Shown: positions 6,396 through 12,042 of the stretch, piece by piece
Numbering within the stretch: the stretch's first letter is position 1
How the letters are laid out: the number at the start of each line of letters is the position of its first letter
NCBI GenBank assembly: GCA_964626495.1
Contig: CAZVFT010000075.1
Location: forward strand, 1-12,042
Reading direction: 5' to 3'
From: JACNLN01 sp964626495
Lineage (GTDB): Bacteria; Fidelibacterota; Marinisomatia; Marinisomatales; CAZVFT01
Length of the DNA: 12,042 nt
Translations under genes and position numbers: made by a program
Notes under the pieces: model-generated
What the model saw: only the letters and a program-made list of their open reading frames with translations
Told to the model about the DNA's origin: nothing
Database searches by the model: none

Positions 6396-7685
6396 GTGAA
6401 ACGTACATTCAATAAAATTCTAATGATGTTTTTTACTGCTGGCATATTTCTTTCGCCTTGCGAAGTGGGAGCTGTAAGCAGTGAACTTTATCTTTATATC
6501 TTGGAATTTGACAATCTCAAATCTGATCCATCAGTTGGGTGGCTCAGTCAAGGATTTGTAGATATGTTAGATCAAAATTTTAGTGACGTTTTTGGTATCA
6601 CAGTTCACGATAAGGAAAAACTGGAAGCGATACTTCAAGATAAATCCATCCTTTTACGACAAAAAACTGGAACAAATAATATTTTAATTATGGGGAATTT
6701 CGTTCGTGATTTAAATCAGATAACCGTAAATATTCAAGGGATAAATATTGCCAATTGGGAGGAATTAGGGCGAACCAACGTCATTGGTCGAATGGATGCT
6801 ATCGCAGATCTCAGTAATAGCTTAGCAGAAAATATTGGTATTCTTTTAACAGGATATTACCCAAAACCGCCACCTATGAGAGAAGAAGCTGAGGCAGTTA
6901 AAACAGCTGAATTCCAGGAGTACACAAAGGAATTAAACGTGTCTATGTCGTCTGCTCTGGAAGATCTGGAAAGTGCAATGGATGTTTATATTGGTACACG
7001 TGGAGTGCCGGAAGAGCCCACGGAACCGGGGAATAAATTCACCAGAGAATTTACATTCACTGAATCAGGTGTTTTTGAGAAACCTTCTTTTGAAGATGTT
7101 TCCTTGCTTGGGAGCATTATCTCCATTATTTCTAACAATCCATACCAGGTGGAGATTCAAAAACCCGGAATAGAATTACTTGATAAAAAGTCGAAAAAAA
7201 TCCTGTTAACCCTTCCCGTGAAATATTTCCTCCGTAAGAACCTGATCAATGATTTACTGACATCTGTCCCCTATACGGCTATAAGAGAAGATGGATCTCT
7301 GACCACTTTAGAATTCTCACGAAAAAAATATGCACTTACTCCAGATTTACAAGAACGAATTAGTCTTGGTGAGTATAGGATTGTACCGGTTATTCAAATC
7401 TTTAATATCACTGGTCAGATAAAAACAGTCATTGTGGATACAGGGGATCCGTCCTGGTACAGTCGATCTTCGGATAAAGTTCAGTTTTTTGCGGAAAAGA
7501 TATTTTCACCATTGATTGTCTTCACAGTCAGCGGGATGTCATTGCAAGTCACTATGGAATCAGTAGATATTGATGCTAAATACCAGATTGAACTTTTACT
7601 TAACGAAGTGGCAAACTATTCTAAAGTCACTGTAGAATTTATCCCGGAACACAAGCTTACAGATTTTCTGGGGAAGATATTATGA
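6396..7685 (+). CDS. Exported protein with CsgG/FlgO/TolB-N-like domain
   Basis: This 429-residue protein starts at a GTG, giving MKRTFNKIL and then a hydrophobic stretch to about residue 25. That is a plausible signal peptide with cleavage near VGA/VSS. The LSPC at 19-22 resembles a lipobox only poorly. Residues 30-153 have the pattern of CsgG, FlgO and TolB-N-type domains: a strand YILEFDNL, the helix GWLSQGFVDMLDQ, a strand ITV, KLEAIL, and later ILIMGNFVRDLNQI and VNIQGINI. Residues 165-205 are an acidic, probably helical linker after a PKPPP turn. Residues 225-429 are probably beta-rich and match nothing I recognise. A periplasmic or outer-membrane-associated role is likely; a specific function cannot be assigned. 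It is separated by 94 nt from glnS and followed by a possible terminator, so it may be its own transcription unit. Confidence 0.7.
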   Translation: MKRTFNKILMMFFTAGIFLSPCEVGAVSSELYLYILEFDNLKSDPSVGWLSQGFVDMLDQNFSDVFGITVHDKEKLEAILQDKSILLRQKTGTNNILIMGNFVRDLNQITVNIQGINIANWEELGRTNVIGRMDAIADLSNSLAENIGILLTGYYPKPPPMREEAEAVKTAEFQEYTKELNVSMSSALEDLESAMDVYIGTRGVPEEPTEPGNKFTREFTFTESGVFEKPSFEDVSLLGSIISIISNNPYQVEIQKPGIELLDKKSKKILLTLPVKYFLRKNLINDLLTSVPYTAIREDGSLTTLEFSRKKYALTPDLQERISLGEYRIVPVIQIFNITGQIKTVIVDTGDPSWYSRSSDKVQFFAEKIFSPLIVFTVSGMSLQVTMESVDIDAKYQIELLLNEVANYSKVTVEFIPEHKLTDFLGKIL

Positions 7686-7698
7686 GTAGACTCCGGAA

Positions 7699-7728
7699 AG
7701 GGGTTAAAACCCCTCAAATGTTTTTTTT
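7699..7728 (+). terminator. Possible intrinsic terminator after the CsgG-like gene
   Basis: AGGGGT pairs with ACCCCT (7699-7704 and 7709-7714) around a TAAA loop. An eight-T run follows at 7721-7728. Six bases separate stem and T-run, which is longer than usual, so termination may be weak. Confidence 0.5.
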
Positions 7729-7737
7729 CAACCTTAA

Positions 7738-7794
7738 CCCCGCCCTAACCCGGTGAAATGAAAACAAAGATTTCACAGGTCAAGCAGGACGGGG
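7738..7794. repeat. Two-tier composite hairpin upstream of the tlpA-like gene
   Basis: The outer arms CCCCGCCCT (7738-7746) and AGGACGGGG (7786-7794) pair with one mismatch. The inner arms GTGAAAT (7753-7759) and ATTTCAC (7770-7776) pair perfectly around a 10-nt A-rich loop. No T-tract follows. It could be an RNA leader structure or a dispersed palindrome. It ends about 60 nt before the next start codon. Confidence 0.5.
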
Positions 7795-7854
7795 CTAGTA
7801 TTTTCATTTATATAAGAATTTATAGCAATTTGACCTTTTCAGAATAAACTCATT

Positions 7855-8355
7855 ATGAAACGTTATTTACTTACTACCTTTTTACTCGTTACGCTCTGTT
7901 TTTCCCAGATCAATAAGATTCCAAATTTCTCCTTCAAAATGATAGATGGTAAAAATGATTCAATGGATTCGCTGCTTGTCAAAGGACCTGTTTTGGTTGA
8001 TTTTTGGGCGCTCTGGTGTTTACCCTGTCTGAAGGAGATGAGGTATTTAAATGAACTTCACCAAAAGTACAGTGACAAGGGCTTTACGATATTGACCATC
8101 AATCAGGATTCCCCCAAAAGTCTATCAAAGGTTAGAGCTCACATCCGTTCAAAAAAATACACCTTTTTAGTGGCTTTAGACCCTAATCAACAGATTGCTC
8201 AGAAATTGAATGCAAAGTTATTACCCACTACGATGTTAATAGCTCAGAATGGTCAGATTATCTGGCGGCACCAGGGTTATATTCCTGGTGATGAGATCGA
8301 AATAGAACATCAGATTATTCAAGCGCTGGAGACTGACGTTACTCCTGCTAAATAA
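7855..8355 (+). CDS. TlpA/ResA-type periplasmic thioredoxin
   Basis: The 166-residue protein has a signal peptide (MKRYLLTTFLLVTLCFS, cleavage near 18) followed by one thioredoxin-like domain. VLVDFWALWCLPCLKEM carries the redox pair C55-L-P-C58. The strand/helix pattern continues through FTILTINQDS, and KLLPTTMLI supplies the cis-proline at P124. Such proteins act outside the cytoplasm, reducing or exchanging disulfides in partner proteins such as apocytochromes or envelope proteins. The CLPC motif differs from the common CGPC and CPPC, so redox behaviour cannot be inferred. The start is the first codon compatible with the signal peptide, and no SD is seen. The two downstream genes, a barrel with a cysteine pair and an Omp28-like CxxC protein, point to a shared envelope redox role. 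Confidence 0.9.
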   Translation: MKRYLLTTFLLVTLCFSQINKIPNFSFKMIDGKNDSMDSLLVKGPVLVDFWALWCLPCLKEMRYLNELHQKYSDKGFTILTINQDSPKSLSKVRAHIRSKKYTFLVALDPNQQIAQKLNAKLLPTTMLIAQNGQIIWRHQGYIPGDEIEIEHQIIQALETDVTPAK

Positions 8356-8376
8356 TCTATAGACCTAACCCGATTA

Positions 8377-8530
8377 ATTCACCAGTCCACGAATTACTCG
8401 AATAACCACGAATATTATTGAAGATAGAGGAATTGAAGTGAGAAATTATTTTTCGAAAAATAACGTAATTCAATACCGTAACCCTCTTAATATTAGTCTT
8501 TTGTGATTTTTGTGCCTTTCGTGGTGAATA
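8377..8530. repeat. Inverted-repeat element between tlpA-like and barrel genes
   Basis: The left end reads AATTCACCAGTCCACGAATTACTCGAATAACCACGAAT (8376-8412 region). The right end, read on the opposite strand, is TATTCACCACGAAAGGCACAAAAATCAC (8530 back to about 8503). Both therefore begin ATTCACCA..CACGAA and continue with CACRAA-like repeats, forming imperfect terminal inverted repeats of a ~154-bp non-coding segment. Arrays of CACGAATTACACGAAT type are, from memory, frequent dispersed repeats in FCB genomes. The right end abuts the ATG at 8531, which bears on the choice of the next gene's start. Confidence 0.5.
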
Positions 8531-8551
8531 ATGCAGGCTAGAAATCCCTTC

Positions 8552-10327
8552 ATGAAAAATCTAATTCATTGTCTTTATATCGCTCTATTTGTTGAAGTTT
8601 CATTTGGACAGATTTCGTTCTCAGGTGATGCTCAGCTTAGGTATGGTGAGAGCAAAAATAGATTTGGTTATTCTGAAACAATTGTTAACACAAATCTCCA
8701 GTTTGGTAATTTTTTCAACTGGATTCAATTTGAATTCAGCGACCCACCAGAAATTGGGAGATCTTTTAGTGGATTAAGGAATATCCGTCTCGATTATCAA
8801 AAAGGACCTATAAGATTAGGAATCGGGGACATATATGAAATTTGGGGGCGGGGATTGGTGTTAAATCAGGTTGATGATCAAGCAGTAGATTTAAACAATA
8901 AACTTACTGGTTTAACCTTTGTTTATCAAACCGATCGATTCCGGGGTCAATTTCTTGGGGGTAAAACCGATATTTGGAAAATGAAAGGTTTTGACACACG
9001 CGTTCCGAGTTATAAGGTTCATCATAACGTATTTGGATCCGATGCAGAGGTATATGTTAAAAATGCTACATTAGGGTTTTCCTTTTTACAATCCCGCGAG
9101 AATCACCCCATTACATTTAATCAATTCTTCATGCCAGATACCATAGAACTTGTCCATCGGCTTCATGGTGTACGATTTGAGTATTTTAGTACCTTTTTTG
9201 ATATCTATAGCGAGTATGCAGATAAAAATACACTTCATAAATATAATGTTGGTATAGATCAGCTTGACTCGTTAGTAAACCGTGGACGGGGCTTTTATGG
9301 AAACATAAATCTATACCCCGGAGCCTGGTCATTTTCAATTGACTATAAGAATTATAATTATATAAATCTTGCACCTGATGTCAGGTGGGATTTTGTAGAT
9401 AATTATGGCGGAGTAATAGATTTCCAGCAATCCCCAATTGGGATTCGTGAGCATTCTACAAGACTGTTAAGTCGGATTATTCATCAGGTTGATTTCAACA
9501 ATGAAGTTGGATATCAGATTGAAACCGTTGGATCTATCAAAGACTGGTTTACTTTATTGATTCACTATGCCCGCTCCAGCAGAACAAACATCTGGGAACA
9601 ACCTGAAGAATATCAATGGACAAAAAAATCATATAAGGGATTTCTACCTCATTCTGACCCGGCAGGCAATCCCTTTGAGGAACTTTACTTGGAAGAAGAG
9701 GGATATAATTTTTCCAATAGATTGCACCATCGTGTGGGCATTGGATATACAAAAGATATCCCTGATGTTAGTTGGAATATCGTCACAGATTCGACAAAAA
9801 TTATTCGGTATGAACTCATTGAAGCTATTACAATTCCAACATCATTTGAATATGTTTTTTCCAATGGCTGGAGTTTTGAAATAAAAGCGGAGTATCAAAA
9901 GTTGAAAAAGGGCTATTGGGTTTATGAAGAGAAGAATGACGAAATATTAGTAGATAGTTTGGTCTCAGTTTTTAATGATGACGAAGACAAACCTGAGGAT
10001 TTTCAAATTAATACATTTTTTAGTTTAGGAATTGGCAAATCACCCAATTGGTCATTATCTTTGATCATAGATGGTATCTCAGTTGAGGAACAAGGTGCAA
10101 CAGATGGGAAAAATGTAATAAATCCGTTGGAAGATATTTTGGGTAAGATTATTAATATCGATAATAAGTGGATTTCACTTGAATTCGTTTATAATATTAC
10201 ACCAACCCATCGTCTTTCACTGATGTATGGATCCCAACAAGGTGGGTTACTCTGCAGTAATGGTATTTGTCGTACCATTGAACCATTCGATGATGGATTT
10301 AAACTGACTCTTACATCTTTATTTTAA
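8552..10327 (+). CDS. Outer-membrane beta-barrel protein, DUF6029-like
   Basis: From the ATG at 8552 the product has 591 residues. It begins with the signal peptide MKNLIHCLYIALFVEVSFG, then a mature start QISFSGDAQLRYG. An in-frame ATG at 8531 would add seven residues, but it sits at the edge of a repeat element. The protein is full of alternating aromatic/polar strands and ends in KLTLTSLF, a typical C-terminal barrel strand. The segment GDIYEIWGRGLVLNQ (about 92-106) and the late motif GGLLCSNGICR, with cysteines at about 568 and 573, resemble DUF6029-type proteins of FCB bacteria, for which I know of no established function. The paired cysteines could form a disulfide handled by the neighbouring thioredoxin-fold proteins. 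The family call rests on remembered motifs. That it is an outer-membrane barrel is more secure. Confidence 0.72.
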   Translation: MKNLIHCLYIALFVEVSFGQISFSGDAQLRYGESKNRFGYSETIVNTNLQFGNFFNWIQFEFSDPPEIGRSFSGLRNIRLDYQKGPIRLGIGDIYEIWGRGLVLNQVDDQAVDLNNKLTGLTFVYQTDRFRGQFLGGKTDIWKMKGFDTRVPSYKVHHNVFGSDAEVYVKNATLGFSFLQSRENHPITFNQFFMPDTIELVHRLHGVRFEYFSTFFDIYSEYADKNTLHKYNVGIDQLDSLVNRGRGFYGNINLYPGAWSFSIDYKNYNYINLAPDVRWDFVDNYGGVIDFQQSPIGIREHSTRLLSRIIHQVDFNNEVGYQIETVGSIKDWFTLLIHYARSSRTNIWEQPEEYQWTKKSYKGFLPHSDPAGNPFEELYLEEEGYNFSNRLHHRVGIGYTKDIPDVSWNIVTDSTKIIRYELIEAITIPTSFEYVFSNGWSFEIKAEYQKLKKGYWVYEEKNDEILVDSLVSVFNDDEDKPEDFQINTFFSLGIGKSPNWSLSLIIDGISVEEQGATDGKNVINPLEDILGKIINIDNKWISLEFVYNITPTHRLSLMYGSQQGGLLCSNGICRTIEPFDDGFKLTLTSLF

Positions 10328-10380
10328 GGTATATTGCTTTTAGCGATAAAATTAGGTTATTTTTAACATCAATAAGATTC

Positions 10381-10386
10381 AAGGAG
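10381..10386 (+). promoter_or_regulatory. Strong Shine-Dalgarno site of the Omp28-like gene
   Basis: AAGGAG lies six bases before the ATG at 10393 and fixes that start over the out-of-frame ATG at 10388. Nearly all other genes in the window lack a recognisable SD, so this gene may be translated at a higher level. Confidence 0.8.
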
Positions 10387-10392
10387 AATGCA

Positions 10393-11718
10393 ATGAAAAG
10401 GATATTATTCATTTTATTATTAATCTTGCCAATATCATTTACGGTAGCAGACGAAGTAGAAAGAGATATGGTCATCTTAGAGATAGGAACGGGTACCTGG
10501 TGTCAGTATTGTCCAGGAGCTGCACTGGCAGCGGACGCGCTTGTAGAAAATGGCTATGATGTAGCGGTTATTGAATATCATAATGGTGATTCCTTTGCCA
10601 ATACATATTCAAACTGGCGTATTGGCTATTATGGCATTACTGGATTCCCGACTGCATTTTTTGATGGTGTTTATTCTTATGTAGGTGGATCGACAGGATG
10701 GTCACAATCTGTTTATAATGCATATTTAGGATATTATAACATTAGAAAATCAGTTTTATCCTCATTTATCATTAGTATAGCTGGTGATAATGAAGGGTTG
10801 GACTACACTGTTGAAGTAACTGTTGAGAAAGTCGCACCTACAACAAGTACAGATATGGTTCTTCATTTTACATTAACCGAGAGTGAAATTCAGTATAATT
10901 GGCAAGGGCAAACGGAATTGAATTTTGTCGAAAGGTTGATGGTTCCCGACCAGTATGGAACGGGATTAGATTTTTCTCAAGGTGATACTAATATTGTTGA
11001 ACTTACGTTCAGTCTTAATTCATCGTGGAATAGTGAACATTGTGAATTTGTTGCATTTATTCAGGATCTTGGGACAAAGGAAATTTTACAGGGGACGAAA
11101 GTTTCACTGCCGGATCTTCCATCTACTAACTTACCTCCAATAGCAAATGCTGGTTCTGATCAATTTGTGAACGAGGGCGATACCGTTACCCTTGATGGTA
11201 CAGACTCATATGATCCTGATGGAATTATTATTGAATATATTTGGGATTATCCATCAGGGATAACTTTAGATGATGAATTATCTCCAACACCATCATTTAT
11301 AGCCCCCGAAGTATCAGCAGACACATCATTTATCTTTGTGTTATATGTTATTGATGATATGGGAAGTATGTCAATTCCTGATACTGTCGAAATATTTGTC
11401 CAGGATGTACTGAGTACATTTGATGAACATTTTATGAATATTGGAATTCCCAAAGAAATCACATTGTATGACAATTACCCAAATCCGTTTAATCCTGTGA
11501 CAACCATCAGATTTAGCCTTCCCTTTGAATCAACAGTTACCATTGAACTCTACAATCATATCGGACAGAAGGTCGAGTCGCTAATAAATAATGAGTATCT
11601 TGCTGCTGGGTATCACAATTACCAATGGAATGCTGACCGTTATGCATCAGGTGTCTATTTTATTCGGATGGATACACCGGGGACCGTTCAGATAAAAAAG
11701 GCAATCTTGTTGAAATAG
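10393..11718 (+). CDS. Omp28-type thioredoxin-fold protein, PKD-like domain, T9SS tail
   Basis: This 441-residue protein has a signal peptide (MKRILFILLLILPISFTVA). A thioredoxin-like domain of the Omp28 type follows: VILEIGTGTWCQYCPGAA with CxxC at 37 and 40, EYHNGD, and GITGFPTAFFDG with a cis-proline at about 86. Residues about 115-240 are beta-rich. A PKD-like Ig domain at about 249-340 starts NLPPIANAGSDQFVNEGD and includes SYDPDG. The last ~85 residues are a type A T9SS sorting domain: LYDNYPNPFNPVTTIRFSLP, IELYNHIGQKV, AAGYHNYQWNA, and the terminal GVYFIRM...KKAILLK. The protein is thus predicted to cross the inner membrane by Sec and then be exported to or anchored at the cell surface by T9SS. 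It is the third gene of the cassette with the tlpA-like and DUF6029-like genes, 65 nt after the barrel gene. Its redox partner is unknown. Confidence 0.88.
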   Translation: MKRILFILLLILPISFTVADEVERDMVILEIGTGTWCQYCPGAALAADALVENGYDVAVIEYHNGDSFANTYSNWRIGYYGITGFPTAFFDGVYSYVGGSTGWSQSVYNAYLGYYNIRKSVLSSFIISIAGDNEGLDYTVEVTVEKVAPTTSTDMVLHFTLTESEIQYNWQGQTELNFVERLMVPDQYGTGLDFSQGDTNIVELTFSLNSSWNSEHCEFVAFIQDLGTKEILQGTKVSLPDLPSTNLPPIANAGSDQFVNEGDTVTLDGTDSYDPDGIIIEYIWDYPSGITLDDELSPTPSFIAPEVSADTSFIFVLYVIDDMGSMSIPDTVEIFVQDVLSTFDEHFMNIGIPKEITLYDNYPNPFNPVTTIRFSLPFESTVTIELYNHIGQKVESLINNEYLAAGYHNYQWNADRYASGVYFIRMDTPGTVQIKKAILLK

Positions 11719-11739
11719 AAAATAAAAGACATTGCTAAA

Positions 11740-11769
11740 AAAGAAAGGCTTTTTTAAAGGCCTTTTTTT
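11740..11769 (+). terminator. Intrinsic terminator after the Omp28-like gene
   Basis: AAAGGC (11744-11749) pairs with GCCTTT (11760-11765). The stem extends outward through AAAG against TTTT with one G-T pair, giving about ten pairs around a 10-nt loop. The descending arm merges into a run of seven T ending at 11769. It lies about 20 nt after the TAG stop and should end the cassette transcript before the tRNA genes. Confidence 0.8.
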
Positions 11770-11814
11770 GATTAGGGAACTTCCGACGAAAGTTTTTGTA
11801 GCGAAGATATGAAA

Positions 11815-11842
11815 ATGTTAAATTTTTATGTATGTTTAACAT
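11815..11842. repeat. 8-bp inverted repeat upstream of the tRNA genes
   Basis: ATGTTAAA (11815-11822) and TTTAACAT (11835-11842) are exact reverse complements separated by 12 nt. It lies about 43 nt before tRNA-Gln in the presumed promoter region, so it could be a regulatory site or a chance A/T-rich palindrome. No convincing -35/-10 pair was identified. Confidence 0.35.
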
Positions 11843-11884
11843 AGACACAATAAATAGATGTCTTTTACACGCTTTAAGGAAATT

Positions 11885-11955
11885 TGGGGAGTCGTCTAAT
11901 GGTAGGACAGCGGATTCTGGTTCCGTAAGTGAAGGTTCAACTCCTTCCTCCCCAG
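11885..11955 (+). tRNA. tRNA-Gln (anticodon CUG)
   Basis: A full cloverleaf is visible: acceptor TGGGGAG with CTCCCCA, D-stem GTC/GAC, anticodon stem GCGGA/TCCGT with loop TTCTGGT (anticodon CTG), and T-stem GAAGG/CCTTC with loop TTCAACT. The discriminator is G at 11955. CCA is not encoded. U1-A72, G2-C71, G3-C70, G10 and G73 match the determinants known for E. coli GlnRS, consistent with direct charging by the glnS product encoded in this window. It decodes CAG codons. Confidence 0.96.
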
Positions 11956-11969
11956 CAACACAAAAGATT

Positions 11970-12041
11970 GCCCAGTTAGTTCAATGGATAGAACACGTGG
12001 CTACGGACCATGAGATAGGGGTTCGAATCCTCTACTGGGTA
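11970..12041 (+). tRNA. tRNA-Arg (anticodon ACG)
   Basis: The acceptor GCCCAGT pairs with ACTGGGT, giving a G-U first pair. The anticodon stem CGTGG/CCATG encloses loop CTACGGA with anticodon ACG. The T-stem AGGGG/CCTCT encloses TTCGAAT. The discriminator is A at 12041. The A34 is normally deaminated to inosine by TadA in bacteria, allowing CGU, CGC and CGA to be read. It lies 14 nt after tRNA-Gln, so the two are probably one transcript. The window ends one base later, so whether CCA is encoded cannot be told. Confidence 0.95.
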
Positions 12042-12042
12042 C

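Noticed and set aside
6413..6470. Lipoprotein signal in the CsgG-like protein
   Set aside because: LSPC has proline before the cysteine, which does not fit the lipobox; a type I signal peptide is more likely.
7738..7794. Integron attC site
   Set aside because: Core RYYYAAC/GTTRRRY boxes are not present at the ends, and there is no cassette array or integrase.

Overview
The window looks like chromosomal DNA from a Gram-negative bacterium of the FCB supergroup. A Marinimicrobia-, Ignavibacteria- or KSB1-like lineage fits better than classical Bacteroidetes, but this is inference from content, not from phylogeny. The main clue is the last protein, which ends in a type IX secretion (T9SS) sorting domain with the NYPNPFNP signature common in those phyla. 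Other clues are exported thioredoxin-fold proteins, a DUF6029-like beta-barrel, weak Shine-Dalgarno signals at most starts, and many dispersed intergenic palindromes. All recognised genes and both tRNAs are on the + strand.

Layout. Bases 1-414 have no gene and carry degenerate ~20-nt repeat units. Bases 415-1672 hold an overlapping AbiEi/AbiEii-type (type IV) toxin-antitoxin pair. Bases 1673-3100 are a 1.4-kb gene-free stretch packed with inverted and direct repeats: a structured block reading leftward, a ~100-bp palindrome, GC-rich hairpins, and a second cluster of the ~20-nt units just before gltX. Bases 3101-6302 encode glutamyl- and glutaminyl-tRNA synthetases (gltX-glnS), 37 nt apart and probably co-transcribed. 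Bases 6396-7685 encode an exported protein with a CsgG/FlgO/TolB-N-like N-terminal domain and an unrecognised C-terminal half. It is followed by a possible terminator and a long composite hairpin.

Bases 7855-11718 hold three exported proteins: a TlpA-type thioredoxin, a DUF6029-like outer-membrane barrel, and an Omp28-type thioredoxin-fold protein with a PKD-like domain and a T9SS tail. They look like one envelope redox or secretion-linked cassette. The third gene has the only strong SD in the window and is followed by a good intrinsic terminator. The window closes with tRNA-Gln(CUG) and tRNA-Arg(ACG).

How the genes work together. GluRS and GlnRS together indicate direct charging of tRNA-Gln. 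The tRNA-Gln at the right end carries the determinants known from the E. coli GlnRS system. The CxxC proteins around a barrel with a conserved-looking cysteine pair suggest disulfide exchange at the cell envelope, which is inference. The AbiE pair lies between two repeat-rich segments that resemble each other, consistent with an accessory insertion upstream of housekeeping genes.
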